64,000 nucleotides of DNA from Paenibacillus sp. FSL M7-0420 (GCF_038002345.1 NZ_JBBOCJ010000001.1:2728001-2792000); one strand, 5' to 3'; numbered from the stretch's first letter, positions 16,386 to 24,647 are shown. Made by a program: numbers and translations. The notes: generated from the letters alone by a model not told the origin.

Positions 16386-16733
16386 ATGTTTGCAATGGGT
16401 CTAATTGGTGGTATTACTGGTATTATCGCCTCACTCTTAGCGATGGCTATCGGAGGCGTTGATGCTGCTTTTTCGGATAGTGGGACTTCAAGTATTACAG
16501 GGTTGGCAGTTTCTGCGTTACTATTCAGTATTTTGGGAATAGTTGGTTCTGCGTTCTCTAAAAGCAAGCCAAAACTAGCTGGATATCTTATGTTGGTTAG
16601 TGGTGTAGCTGGGGCTATCAGTATTTCGTTGTTCTACGTTCTTTCAGGAGTACTACTTATCGTGGCTGGATTCATGGGAGTTTTAAGTAAGAAGAAAGCT
16701 GGAAATTCCACAGTTCCTCCTGTATTTGAATAA
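16386..16733 (+). CDS. Small DUF4064-like membrane protein
   Basis: About 115 residues with three or four hydrophobic helices. It begins MFAMGLIGGITGIIASLLAMAIGG, followed by a glycine-rich turn, then helices at about 40-60, 65-85 and 85-105 and a short basic tail. This layout matches small DUF4064 membrane proteins of Bacillota, whose role is unknown. I chose ATG 16386 because GGGGGGA lies 6 nt upstream; an open frame back to 16275 has no ribosome site and a non-membrane leader. It is A+T-rich and monocistronic. Confidence 0.65.
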   Translation: MFAMGLIGGITGIIASLLAMAIGGVDAAFSDSGTSSITGLAVSALLFSILGIVGSAFSKSKPKLAGYLMLVSGVAGAISISLFYVLSGVLLIVAGFMGVLSKKKAGNSTVPPVFE

Positions 16734-16789
16734 GTACAGAACAATTGTGGAAATTTAAAATTATAAATTATACAGTTTGGATTTTTTTT

Positions 16790-16830
16790 AAAAAAGCCTA
16801 TCAACCAGTTAAGGTTGGCTGGCTTTTTTC
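16790..16830 (+). terminator. Intrinsic terminator
   Basis: AAAAAAGCC...AACC and GGTT...GGCTTTTTT form a stem interrupted by a small internal bulge, with a T-run. The flanking A-run would let it work in both directions. Confidence 0.8.
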
Positions 16831-16905
16831 TTTTTGTAATTAGGACCTATCAATCTTTTACCTCTGAACTCCAGCAATATCCGGATCTCACGTAAAGTGA
16901 GAATA

Positions 16906-16934
16906 TTGACATTCTTCATGTCTTACACTAAACT
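16906..16934 (+). promoter_or_regulatory. Sigma-A promoter of the MerR operon
   Basis: TTGACA at 16906-16911, a 17-bp spacer and TAAACT at 16929-16934. The spacer is of ordinary length, unlike promoters activated by MerR proteins. Confidence 0.6.
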
Positions 16935-16961
16935 GTAACAAATACAGTTAACTGTAACAAA
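16932..16961 (+). promoter_or_regulatory. Operator-like repeats at the MerR operon start site
   Basis: ACTGTAACAAA occurs at 16932-16942 and again at 16951-16961, flanking the perfect 12-bp palindrome ACAGTTAACTGT (16944-16955). The cluster overlaps the -10 and the start of the transcript, a position that suits repression, probably by the MerR-type product of the first gene (inference). Confidence 0.5.
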
Positions 16962-16985
16962 AATTCCGTAAGGAAGGAGAATCCA

Positions 16986-17405
16986 ATGAATACCTACACC
17001 GCGAAGCAGTTGGCTGAAGTGCTACAGAATGAAGATCCGCAGATGAATCTGCGGACGGTCAGGTATTATACGCAGATCGGGATGTTGCCGCCGCTGGAAC
17101 TGGTGGGCAATAAGAGGGCGTATACAGATAGTCATTTGCATTATTTACGGGCGATCCTTGTATTAACCAGGAGCGGCGAGACGTTGGCCTCGGCCCAAGA
17201 GAAGTTAGCCGGACTGACGATGGACGAAATCATGAAGCTGGGCGATAACCTGCGGCTTTACCAATCGGATCAGATGCTCCAGAGTGAGCTGCATGTTGTT
17301 AGTGAGGATGTCATTCTCTCCGTTAGTCCGCGCATCTCAACGGCGCTGAAGGAGAAGATGCTTGAGACGATTACTAGACTACTTCAAGAGGAGGGGCAGG
17401 TATGA
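16986..17405 (+). CDS. MerR-family transcriptional regulator
   Basis: A 139-residue protein. An N-terminal MerR helix-turn-helix runs from YTAKQLAEVLQ to LRTVRYYTQIGMLPPLE and wing RAYTDSHLHYLRAILVLTRSG (residues 3-65), followed by a short helical tail rather than a large ligand domain. The tail has no cysteine cluster, so a metal sensor is unlikely. GAAGGAGA precedes the ATG. The gene overlaps the next by 4 nt (ATGA), so they are coupled. It probably controls its own operon through the repeats around 16932-16961. Confidence 0.85.
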   Translation: MNTYTAKQLAEVLQNEDPQMNLRTVRYYTQIGMLPPLELVGNKRAYTDSHLHYLRAILVLTRSGETLASAQEKLAGLTMDEIMKLGDNLRLYQSDQMLQSELHVVSEDVILSVSPRISTALKEKMLETITRLLQEEGQV

Positions 17406-17935
17406 TCCATATCCGCTTTGCAAAATCTGCTATAGAGCAGGAAGAAGGAATGAATCATCTCTGGCTTCACATCGCGCTGCCCGGCGGGGTGCAGAATGCC
17501 CGCTTACAATTAATCCTTCCGGCAGGGCTTCACCGGTCCCCTAATCTGAATGGTGCTGTTGAAGACAGCAGCGGGAGAATATGGATTAACGATACGCAGT
17601 CAGTAACTGACCTGTACGTTGAAATCTTCACCCGGGAGCCGGTCCCTTGCGGGGAGTATAGTCTGGCGGTTGAATTGTCTTACACGGACAGGGGGGGAAC
17701 GGGTACCAGTGTTAAGCAGGTGATTCCGCTTAAGGTAGTATCCGAGGAAGAGTCGGCGGAGATTCGTACGGATGATGAAGTCGTGCGCAGAATCAAAGCG
17801 CTGCAAGGGGTAGGCAGCAGCAACAGTGAGCTGAGACAGTACAACGAGTACACCCCCGCCAAGCTGATCAGGCTGGACTCCAGCCAGGTGTCAGAATGGG
17901 AGAAGAAGTACCGCGTCGAAGGGGCAACCCGATAA
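17402..17935 (+). CDS. Conserved-looking protein of unknown function, MerR operon
   Basis: A 177-residue protein with no family I recognise. The first 120 residues look like a beta-sandwich: alternating hydrophobic strands such as HLWLHIALPGGV, ARLQLILPAGL, DLYVEIFTREPVPCG and YSLAVELSYTD. A charged helical tail follows, containing DDEVVRRIKALQ. No signal peptide or membrane segment is visible. It overlaps the MerR gene by 4 nt and has GAGGAGGGGCAGGT before the ATG. The strand pattern recalls von Willebrand-linked or inter-alpha-trypsin beta-domains, but that is only an impression. Confidence 0.6.
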   Translation: MIHIRFAKSAIEQEEGMNHLWLHIALPGGVQNARLQLILPAGLHRSPNLNGAVEDSSGRIWINDTQSVTDLYVEIFTREPVPCGEYSLAVELSYTDRGGTGTSVKQVIPLKVVSEEESAEIRTDDEVVRRIKALQGVGSSNSELRQYNEYTPAKLIRLDSSQVSEWEKKYRVEGATR

Positions 17936-17963
17936 TGAATGGATCTACAGGCAGGTGAATCCT

Positions 17964-18686
17964 ATGAACTATGAGAATGCCGGGGATGTTCTGCCGGAGA
18001 AGCTGTTACAGGAAGTGAAGAAATATGCGGCAGGCAAGCTGCTGTATGTTCCACAGGATAACCATAAGAAAGCCTGGGGCGAGGTATCGGGCCACCGCCA
18101 GGTTCTGGTCAGACGCAATCAGCTGATCCTTAATAAATTCCTGCACGGAACCCCGATCTGTGAGCTGTCGAAGGAGTACTTTCTGTCTGAGGAGACGCTC
18201 AAACGAATTGTGTATTCCAAGAAGGATACGAATAAACTGGATTACCATCCCACCACCAAATCCGCCAAAGCCTATTCGGAAGCAGGTATGCTGGAAGAGT
18301 GGGTTCATACGTATGTACTGTTCGGCCGGCGCAACAAGGGGTTCTCTGAGGGGTTACGGCTGATGGACAGATGTTATCTGGGGCCACATGTGATGCCGCT
18401 CACCTTGTTCAGCAGATCCAGCGGACCGGAGAGTGGCATGAAGTGGAGGGTGGACCGGGAGTATTTTGAGCAGAAGGTGATCCGCTGGACGAAGCGAATT
18501 CAAGTTGGCGAAGATACTCCGCCGCTCATAGTGAACTATGCACAAGGGAAGTTGGAGCTGAATTGCGGCAATCCATTGCTGGAAGCGCTTAACCGCGTCG
18601 GAGTGAGCGAATATCCTGTAATCATCTGGGTGACGGAGTTAGCGGATTATGAGCAGTGTCTGGAAGATTACGCTATGCACGTATAA
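17964..18686 (+). CDS. CD3324-like HTH protein fused to a degenerate ParB-like domain
   Basis: About 240 residues. The first 85 match the small CD3324/Mor-like helix-turn-helix family: MNYENAGDVLPEKLLQEV, LLYVPQDNHKKAWGEVSG, then RNQLILNKFLHGTPICELSKEYFLSEETLKRIVYSK. The remaining 150 residues align with the whole of the next protein (EEW, then PPLIVNYA.G..E.N.G....AL...PVI.W). In the ParB/sulfiredoxin motif, where the neighbour has DGRHRN, this copy has NCGNPL, so the nucleotide-binding arginines are lost. ATG 17964 is preferred over GTG 17955 from the AGGTGA spacing and the family start. The likely role is a DNA-binding regulator with a non-catalytic sensor half. Confidence 0.65.
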   Translation: MNYENAGDVLPEKLLQEVKKYAAGKLLYVPQDNHKKAWGEVSGHRQVLVRRNQLILNKFLHGTPICELSKEYFLSEETLKRIVYSKKDTNKLDYHPTTKSAKAYSEAGMLEEWVHTYVLFGRRNKGFSEGLRLMDRCYLGPHVMPLTLFSRSSGPESGMKWRVDREYFEQKVIRWTKRIQVGEDTPPLIVNYAQGKLELNCGNPLLEALNRVGVSEYPVIIWVTELADYEQCLEDYAMHV

Positions 18687-18784
18687 GCTAATGGCGAATT
18701 TAAGTTTAATCATTCTCGTCATATGACCGTTCCTCCTTCTTCAGTATGATTAAGACATCACCTATAGAAAGGCAGGGGTTCAAG

Positions 18785-19228
18785 ATGGTCTATGGAACTA
18801 CCGGGTGTGCCATGGAGTATGCCCGGCAGGGGGCGATTGACGAGTGGCTGCAGCTTTTTCTAAGAAATGATGGAAGGAATGTAGCATTGGCGGACGGATT
18901 ACTGCGTGAGCCGAGAGTGTATACGGGACCTGTCAAAGTAGATATCACGAGGTTAGGAATAGAAGAAGGCGCGCCTTCGTATTTGACCACGGCTGCTGAA
19001 ATTGCTGATTTCTATGCCATCGTTGATAAAATGACAGCGGGCTACAGTGGGTGGGATATGCCTCCGCTCATTGTTAATTATGCTGACGGACAATTTGAAA
19101 TCAATGACGGGCGCCACCGTAACGTGGCCCTGCATCAGATGAACATTACCCATGCCCCGGTAATATTCTGGACGAGCTCGGAAGAGGATCATGTCTATAT
19201 TGCGGAATACATAAGCAGGAGAGGATGA
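18785..19228 (+). CDS. ParB-like N-terminal domain protein
   Basis: About 147 residues. The C-terminal half has the ParB/sulfiredoxin core: WDMPPLIVNYADGQFEINDGRHRNVALHQ (motif near residues 94-120, cited in part), in which GRHR supplies nucleotide-phosphate contacts, followed by a PVIFW strand. There is no ParB helix-turn-helix or dimer domain, so it is not a chromosome-partition ParB. Such stand-alone domains can be nucleases, CTPases or kinases. ATG 18785 follows AGGGG by 6 nt; an upstream in-frame ATG at 18746 lacks a ribosome site. It overlaps the next gene by 4 nt. Confidence 0.65.
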   Translation: MVYGTTGCAMEYARQGAIDEWLQLFLRNDGRNVALADGLLREPRVYTGPVKVDITRLGIEEGAPSYLTTAAEIADFYAIVDKMTAGYSGWDMPPLIVNYADGQFEINDGRHRNVALHQMNITHAPVIFWTSSEEDHVYIAEYISRRG

Positions 19229-19770
19229 TGGAAATGAAATTGCCATTGTTTATTATCACAGGAGCCAGCGGCGTAGGCAAGACAACGGTTATGCACGAGC
19301 TGAGGCAGCAGCTGCCTGAATTTGTGCTGTTCAGTACGGATGATGATCATTTCGGAACGACAGGGAAGAAGCTGGAGTATCAGGACCGCTACAACCTGCT
19401 GCTACATGCTGCCCATGCTGTTGCTTTGTCTGGACGAGGGACGGTGATCTGCGGGACTATGATGCCATGGGATGCGGAGAAATGTGATGCCTACAGCACA
19501 TTCAGTGAAGTGCACTTTATTAACCTGCATTGTGACGATGCCACCCGAAATGCCCGTCTGCGCAGCCGTGAGGATGCGGCGACCTGGACAGAGGATATGC
19601 TTAGGCAGCATGAGGTATTTGCCCAGTGGCTGCTGAATCATGCGGAGACGGATTATGATCCGCCGATGCCTACGTTTGACTCGGCTTCTACACCTCCGGC
19701 CGCGCTGGCGGAACAGATCAAGGAGTATATTAAGGGGAAATGGAAGAGTAGCACGGGAATTGTCTCTTAG
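19225..19770 (+). CDS. P-loop kinase-like NTPase
   Basis: About 181 residues of the small P-loop kinase type: Walker A GASGVGKTTV (residues 13-22), an aspartate-rich substrate segment LFSTDDDHFG, and a lid-like region with ARLRSREDAATW holding basic residues. The shape resembles gluconate kinase, chloramphenicol phosphotransferase or zeta-toxin-like enzymes, but no diagnostic substrate motif lets me choose. ATG 19225 gives the ATGA overlap with the ParB-like gene; ATG 19228 or 19234 fit the AGGAGAGG spacing as well. Last gene of the MerR operon, followed by a perfect terminator. Confidence 0.75.
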   Translation: MMEMKLPLFIITGASGVGKTTVMHELRQQLPEFVLFSTDDDHFGTTGKKLEYQDRYNLLLHAAHAVALSGRGTVICGTMMPWDAEKCDAYSTFSEVHFINLHCDDATRNARLRSREDAATWTEDMLRQHEVFAQWLLNHAETDYDPPMPTFDSASTPPAALAEQIKEYIKGKWKSSTGIVS

Positions 19771-19803
19771 GTGAATAAATCTGACATTTGTATGTAAAAG
19801 CTT

Positions 19804-19829
19804 AAGGCCATCCCGGCAGGGATGGCCTT
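19804..19829. terminator. Bidirectional terminator between kinase and anti-sigma genes
   Basis: AAGGCCATCCC and GGGATGGCCTT form a perfect 11-bp stem with a GGCA loop. A T-rich tail is present on the plus side and AA/TT flanks on the minus side. Confidence 0.8.
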
Positions 19830-19833
19830 TGAA

Positions 19834-20796
19834 CTATTTTAGGTTATCCCACAGCGCCTGGAAAGCACCGGGCTCAACCTCGAAGAATACTGGCGCATTG
19901 CCGTAGCGCACAAGTCCCTTGCCGAACAAGGTTAGCTCAACCCGGGCTTTGTCAGCAAGTTCGAGGTAAACCAGCTTGCGGTCCTCATTGTCATAGATGC
20001 CTTGCGCCATGAGCGAGTCTGCGGACAGCGGCTTGGCGGCATTAAGCGCGCTCAGGAAGCTGTCAAGCGCTGCGCCTTCGGGCAGCGGCAGGTATTGCTG
20101 CTTGCCGTTATTCCAGCTGTCGAAGCTCTCCCACTGGGCGGAGGCGATGCGCCCGTCCAGGTTCAGCTTGCCAATAAGATCGGCACCGCTATGCACAGTA
20201 ATCCCGTTGGTGTGTTCGTACAGCTCCGCGAACACCTGACCGTCTGCCTCTGTATAGGACATGACCAGGAAGCCGGAATCGTATCCTTTGACAGCATAGA
20301 TATCCGTCTCTCCGATGTTTGAGGCCAGCTCTGTATACGCATCCTTGCCGCTCCATTCATCAATCCCGCTGGTCGTGCGGCCCAGCTTCTCCCCGCGCAG
20401 TGCAGCCGCATCGGCCGCTTCAATGCGGATCGCCGCCTGGGTATAGATATTTCCCTGGTAGATGACCAGGCCGATCATATCTGCCTGGGCACCGGAGCTT
20501 TTATCCGGCAGCTCGATCTTGGGAATAACGACTCCGGCAGAATTCCCTGCCGAAGGTGTGCCCGGATCTACCTGGGCTACTTGATTCGGCGAAGCTGTAC
20601 CATTGAGCTGCTTCATTACGCCGGGTCCGGCCAGGCCGATTCCGGCGGCGACCAACACGCTTGCTGCGATATAGACCATTTTACGCGGACGGCGCTTTTG
20701 TTCCATTTTACCTTCTAAACCTTGCTTCATTTCTCTGCTTGAACTCATAGTATCCACCGCTTTCTTGTATTGGGTTCGAAACTGATCTTCCTTCAT
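19834..20796 (-). CDS. Membrane-anchored anti-sigma factor
   Basis: A 320-residue single-pass protein: about 38 cytoplasmic residues (MKEDQFRTQYKKAVDTM onward), one helix (RKMVYIAASVLVAAGIGLAG, about residues 38-58), a proline/serine-rich linker, then a large extracytoplasmic domain of mixed strands. The gene overlaps the sigma gene upstream by 4 nt, the standard arrangement of an ECF sigma factor and its anti-sigma partner. No zinc-binding HxxxCxxC motif is seen in the cytoplasmic part, so inhibition would be of the zinc-independent type. The outer domain should sense an envelope or ligand signal. Confidence 0.8.
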   Translation of the reverse strand: MKEDQFRTQYKKAVDTMSSSREMKQGLEGKMEQKRRPRKMVYIAASVLVAAGIGLAGPGVMKQLNGTASPNQVAQVDPGTPSAGNSAGVVIPKIELPDKSSGAQADMIGLVIYQGNIYTQAAIRIEAADAAALRGEKLGRTTSGIDEWSGKDAYTELASNIGETDIYAVKGYDSGFLVMSYTEADGQVFAELYEHTNGITVHSGADLIGKLNLDGRIASAQWESFDSWNNGKQQYLPLPEGAALDSFLSALNAAKPLSADSLMAQGIYDNEDRKLVYLELADKARVELTLFGKGLVRYGNAPVFFEVEPGAFQALWDNLK

Positions 20797-21287
20797 TCCG
20801 CTTCTGCTCCTTCCAGTTCCAGTCTTAACAGCTGACGTCCGCGCTGAAGTCTCATCTTCACGGCAGACTCGCTGATCTGCAGAATTCTGCTGATCTCCTG
20901 GACGGGATAATCCTCGTAATAGTACAGATGAATCACAGTCTTATACTTCACCGGCAGGGCCAGCACGAGCTGCAAGACCGCCAGCTCCTCGGGGTTATCG
21001 GCCGTGACCGGCTCCACCCCTTCGAGCTTGACCTCGCGCTTGCGCCAGCCTCTGCCCAGCAGATTCTTGCAATGATTGGTGATGACCCGGATCAGCCAGG
21101 CCTTCTGGTGTTCGTCATCCTTGAATACGGGAGCCTTCTCCATCAGCTTGATGAAGGTGTCCTGCGTAGCCTCTTCGGCATCCTGGCGGCTGCCCAGATG
21201 AACCAGGGCAATCCGGTACAGCATATCTGCATATTGTTCGTAGCTCTTCATCACAGGATGGCCCGGCCGGGTCATGGGTTGCTGCAT
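20793..21287 (-). CDS. ECF-type RNA polymerase sigma factor
   Basis: A 164-residue factor. Region 2 is at about residues 15-80 (YADMLYRIALVHLGSRQDAEEATQDTFIKLME, cited in part, then KAWLIRVITNHCKNLLGRGWRKRE). Region 4 is at about 100-155 (LALPVKYKTVIHLYYYEDY, then PVQEISRILQISESAVKMRL). It resembles SigV/SigW-type factors that respond to cell-wall stress. AAAGGAGGG lies 9-10 nt before ATG 21287. The anti-sigma gene follows with a 4-nt overlap. The promoter in 21288-21390 was not resolved, but autoregulation would be usual. Confidence 0.88.
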   Translation of the reverse strand: MQQPMTRPGHPVMKSYEQYADMLYRIALVHLGSRQDAEEATQDTFIKLMEKAPVFKDDEHQKAWLIRVITNHCKNLLGRGWRKREVKLEGVEPVTADNPEELAVLQLVLALPVKYKTVIHLYYYEDYPVQEISRILQISESAVKMRLQRGRQLLRLELEGAEAE

Positions 21288-21391
21288 GAGGTTATGCCCT
21301 CCTTTATCTATAACACCCTTTAGGACGGCATCCGGTCACATTTTGTTTCCGGGAATTTATTCTGCTTGTTCTAAGCTCACCCTGATACAGC

Positions 21392-21436
21392 AAAAAACAG
21401 GGGATGAAGAAGTCCAAGACTTCCTCATCCCCTGTG
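21392..21436 (-). terminator. Terminator of the secreted GH16 gene
   Basis: ACAGGGGATGA and TCATCCCCTGT frame an almost perfect 17-bp stem with a short loop. On the minus strand it ends in TTTTTTG. Confidence 0.85.
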
Positions 21437-21498
21437 ATAGAGGCCGTATGAAGCGGCCGGCTCATCCGGTCACTTATCTGTTTGCAGGAATCCTGCTG

Positions 21499-24150
21499 TT
21501 ACTCGGGGGTTCCCTGGGTTACCCCGTGAACATAAGTCTTCCAGGGGGTGTCCAGCGCCCCTTGTCCCGGATTGTAAGTGAAGAAATACTCTACGGAATC
21601 GCCTTGCTGCACGTTATTGACCGCGTAGGTGTAATTGCCGTTGCCTGCGGAGGTCATGGCTACGTTCTGCTGGCCGCCGCCGTTGATCTTGTAATGCAGA
21701 TCAGCGAAGGTGGCGCCGTTCACATAGAAGAGCAGGTTATTGCCTGTTTTCTTCAAGCCGCGCACCTGATCTCCGATCACAATGGTTGCTGGCGGAGGGG
21801 AGACTACAGTGATTGTGCTGCTGGAGGTTTTGTTACCATCCGCGGTTGTTGCAGTAACGGTAGTGGTTCCCGTTGCAATTCCGGTAACAAGACCACTCTG
21901 GCTCACTGATGCAATGTTGCTGTTCGCTACGCTCCAGTTCACCTGTTTGTTGGACGCACCGGAAGGTGCTACGTTAGCTGTTAACTGGACATTCTGCCCA
22001 ATCTCCACTTGGGAGGTGGACGGAGTTACGGTAACGCCGCTAACCGGGACGGTACCCGGATTGCCCGGGTTCCCGGGATTTCCGCCGCCGCTGCCTTCCT
22101 TATACACCCGTACATAATCGACCTGCATCGTTGCCGGGATATCGGACGGAGCCGGAGTCAGTCCGCCGTCGAAATGTCCGCCCACTGCCAGATTCATAAT
22201 CAGATAGAAGGGCTTGTCGAAGGGAGCATTAGGATTGTTCGGCGCTGCAACGGAATACCACTGCTCTTTGTTAACCTTGAAAAAGAACTTTCCGTCCACA
22301 TACCATTTCACATTGTCTTCTTCCCAGACCATGGAATATACGTGATAGTCGTTCGCAAAGGTCTGACCTTGCGGGAAGTGATATTCCCCGGCAATGTACT
22401 TGTTCACCGGCCATTGTCCGCCGAAGTGAACCGCGCCGCTGGTCGTGCCGGGCAGCCGTCCTTTGGCTTCCATAATGTCAATCTCACCGGATGCAGCCCA
22501 GGCTCCATAAGCCGCATCCTGCGGGAGCATCCACAGCGCGGGCCAGATACCGTTGCCTGTCGGCAGCTTGGCACGGATGTCTACCCGGCCGTACTGGAAG
22601 GACAGATGGTCTTTGGTATTGATTTTGCCGGAGGAGTATTGTGCATAGCGGTTCGGGTCCTGCGGGAAGGACTTCGGATCGTTCTTGGCCCGGATGTTCA
22701 GCTGGCCGTTCTGCACAAACACATTCTCCGTACTATTCGTATAATGCTGCAACTCGTTATTCCCCCAGCCCCAGCTGTTAGGGTCATTGGTGATATAGTA
22801 ACCCTGCTCATAGTTCCACTTGCTGGTATCCAATGCGGTTCCGCTGAACTCATCCTGCCAGAGCAGGTTCATGCCCGCTACGGCCGGGTCTGACGGAGTA
22901 CCCAACGTAATATCTTCCTGATCGCTTTCATCTGGACGCGGAGCATTCGGGTTACCGGTGAAGGTATAATACACATAATTGCTGCCGATATTGCCGCCCT
23001 GCTGGCCGTTTAACGGATAGCCGATGCGGATCTCCATATTCTCCTGGATCGGCTGGAACCACAGTCCATAGACGTAATCGGCCCAATAGCCCCACTGGTT
23101 GGCCGCGGACATATTGTTGTAGCCGTTGCCTGCATAGACGAAGCCGCTCTGGGCGGAATTGCTCAGATCGACCCACTGGCCGCCGATTTTGATCTGATAC
23201 ACATATTTGTTCAGCTCGCTGCCAATCGGTGCGCCCCCGTCAATTTTCGGCAAAGGGAAACCGATAGATCCGTTGTTATCCGCAGTGAAAGCTGTGCCTT
23301 CATAAGCGGATAGGACATAGGAAGCTCTGACGGGCTGATTGAAGGTAAGGGTGTAGATCACGTTCGCGGATGAGGTCTTGGACTCTAGCTTGACGTTGAT
23401 AGATTCGGTGATCGTGAACCAGTATCCGCCGCCTCCTTCGGTGAACTGACCGAAGTTGCTGTCGTAGATCCAGCCGCTGGCTGCATTGTTGTCAATATCA
23501 ATCCAGGTGCTGCTGTTCACCGGCTTCACATACACCTTCAGGTCATCGGCCACAGCTTCATAGGTGAGCGCCGGATCATTATTGAAGGTAGGGTAGGTGA
23601 AGCCGGCCCCGCCGGTGAAGCCTGCTGTAATCTGCGGCCCTTGGGTTGGTGTCATCGCGGTGATCGTTGTCTTGTTCAGGTTCTGAAAAGCCAGCGTATA
23701 ATTCAGCGTAACCCCGCTATTCGCCTTAGAGTGGAGCTGGATCTCGGTTGTAGCCGACAGGGTGAACCAGTAGCCGTTCTGTCCGCCGTCGCTCCAGTGT
23801 CCCCAGTTCTGGTTGTAGACAAAGCCGCCTGCGCTGTCAATGTCAACCCAGTTGCCATTTACTTTGACTTTGACGCCTACATCATCCGACACATCGCTCC
23901 AGGACGCAGACCCGCCGTTAAATACCGGCATAACGAACCCGTAGCTCGCCTGGCCGACACCTGATTTGGAGATAACCGGACCGTCTGCCGCTGAGAAATA
24001 AGCCATTGAGGTAACTGTAGTTCCTGCGGCCTCCGCTGTACGGATGCCCGAAGCAGGGAGCTGGCCGATGCCGGACAACAGCAGCAGGACCAGTAACAAA
24101 CTAAGCACCTTCCGCTTGAAACCGGGTTGCGTAACATAAATTCGCTTCAT
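21499..24150 (-). CDS. Secreted multidomain GH16 beta-glucanase with Big2 and CBM56 domains
   Basis: An 883-residue precursor. A signal peptide (about residues 1-42, ending AEA) is followed by three related modules of about 115 residues (44-160, 161-275, 276-400) that repeat a W(V/I)D(I/L)...G(F/W)(V/I)Y pattern. The GH16 catalytic domain is at about 425-685, with GEIDIMEAKG giving nucleophile Glu556 and acid/base Glu561. Then come a glycine/proline linker, a bacterial Ig-like Big2 domain (702-783) and a CBM56-type domain (790-876; NGATFADLHYKINGGGQQNV). CBM56 binds beta-1,3-glucan, so laminarin-type substrates are likely. It lies downstream of the YesN-like gene and the hairpin array, on the same strand. 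Confidence 0.92.
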   Translation of the reverse strand: MKRIYVTQPGFKRKVLSLLLVLLLLSGIGQLPASGIRTAEAAGTTVTSMAYFSAADGPVISKSGVGQASYGFVMPVFNGGSASWSDVSDDVGVKVKVNGNWVDIDSAGGFVYNQNWGHWSDGGQNGYWFTLSATTEIQLHSKANSGVTLNYTLAFQNLNKTTITAMTPTQGPQITAGFTGGAGFTYPTFNNDPALTYEAVADDLKVYVKPVNSSTWIDIDNNAASGWIYDSNFGQFTEGGGGYWFTITESINVKLESKTSSANVIYTLTFNQPVRASYVLSAYEGTAFTADNNGSIGFPLPKIDGGAPIGSELNKYVYQIKIGGQWVDLSNSAQSGFVYAGNGYNNMSAANQWGYWADYVYGLWFQPIQENMEIRIGYPLNGQQGGNIGSNYVYYTFTGNPNAPRPDESDQEDITLGTPSDPAVAGMNLLWQDEFSGTALDTSKWNYEQGYYITNDPNSWGWGNNELQHYTNSTENVFVQNGQLNIRAKNDPKSFPQDPNRYAQYSSGKINTKDHLSFQYGRVDIRAKLPTGNGIWPALWMLPQDAAYGAWAASGEIDIMEAKGRLPGTTSGAVHFGGQWPVNKYIAGEYHFPQGQTFANDYHVYSMVWEEDNVKWYVDGKFFFKVNKEQWYSVAAPNNPNAPFDKPFYLIMNLAVGGHFDGGLTPAPSDIPATMQVDYVRVYKEGSGGGNPGNPGNPGTVPVSGVTVTPSTSQVEIGQNVQLTANVAPSGASNKQVNWSVANSNIASVSQSGLVTGIATGTTTVTATTADGNKTSSSTITVVSPPPATIVIGDQVRGLKKTGNNLLFYVNGATFADLHYKINGGGQQNVAMTSAGNGNYTYAVNNVQQGDSVEYFFTYNPGQGALDTPWKTYVHGVTQGTPE

Positions 24151-24291
24151 ACTTGCCCTCCTTTAATTAAATGGTAGTGAAGGTAACCGCTTACATGTGA
24201 GAGAACATCTTTATTCTATCGAAACTTGTCAGCTGCTAAAAGGGACAATCCTTTTTGTTTTGACCCAATTTTTTGGGTCTGCTGCCAGTGA

Positions 24292-24647
24292 AGGGCTGGC
24301 GCGGGGCGCGTGGGCGGAATGTAATCGGAAAACCGATTACAATGGGCGTGGCGGAGGCGCGTGGAGGGAATGTAATCGGAAAACCGATTACAATGGGCGT
24401 GGCGGAGGCGCGTGGAGGGAATGTAATCGGAAAACCGATTACAATGGGCCTGGCGGAGGCGTGGGGAGGGAATGTAATCGGAAAACCGATTACAATGGGC
24501 GTGGCGGAGGCGTGTGGGCGGAATGTAATCGGAAAACCGATTACAATGGGCATGGCGGAGGCGTGGGGAGGGAATGTAATCGGAAAACCGATTACATTAG
24601 GCATGGCGAAGGCGCGGGGAGGGAATGTAATCGGAAAACCGATTACA
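24292..24647. repeat. 51-bp tandem array with seven identical hairpins
   Basis: TGTAATCGG, an AAAA loop and CCGATTACA (22 bp in all) occur without any change at 24320, 24371, 24422, 24473, 24524, 24575 and 24626, a period of exactly 51 bp. The 29-bp spacers (ATGGGCGTGGCGGAGGCG-type) vary at several positions, so the palindrome is more conserved than its surroundings. Because 51 is a multiple of three, frames stay open on both strands, giving spurious 17-residue repeat peptides. The array occupies most of the gap 24151-24779 between the YesN-like gene and the GH16 gene. I see no gene in the remaining G+C-rich flanks. Confidence 0.95.

Noticed and set aside
24292..24647. CRISPR-like array of seven palindromic repeats with 29-bp spacers
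   Set aside because: The spacers are nearly the same as each other, and no cas genes are near. It is a tandem repeat, not a CRISPR.
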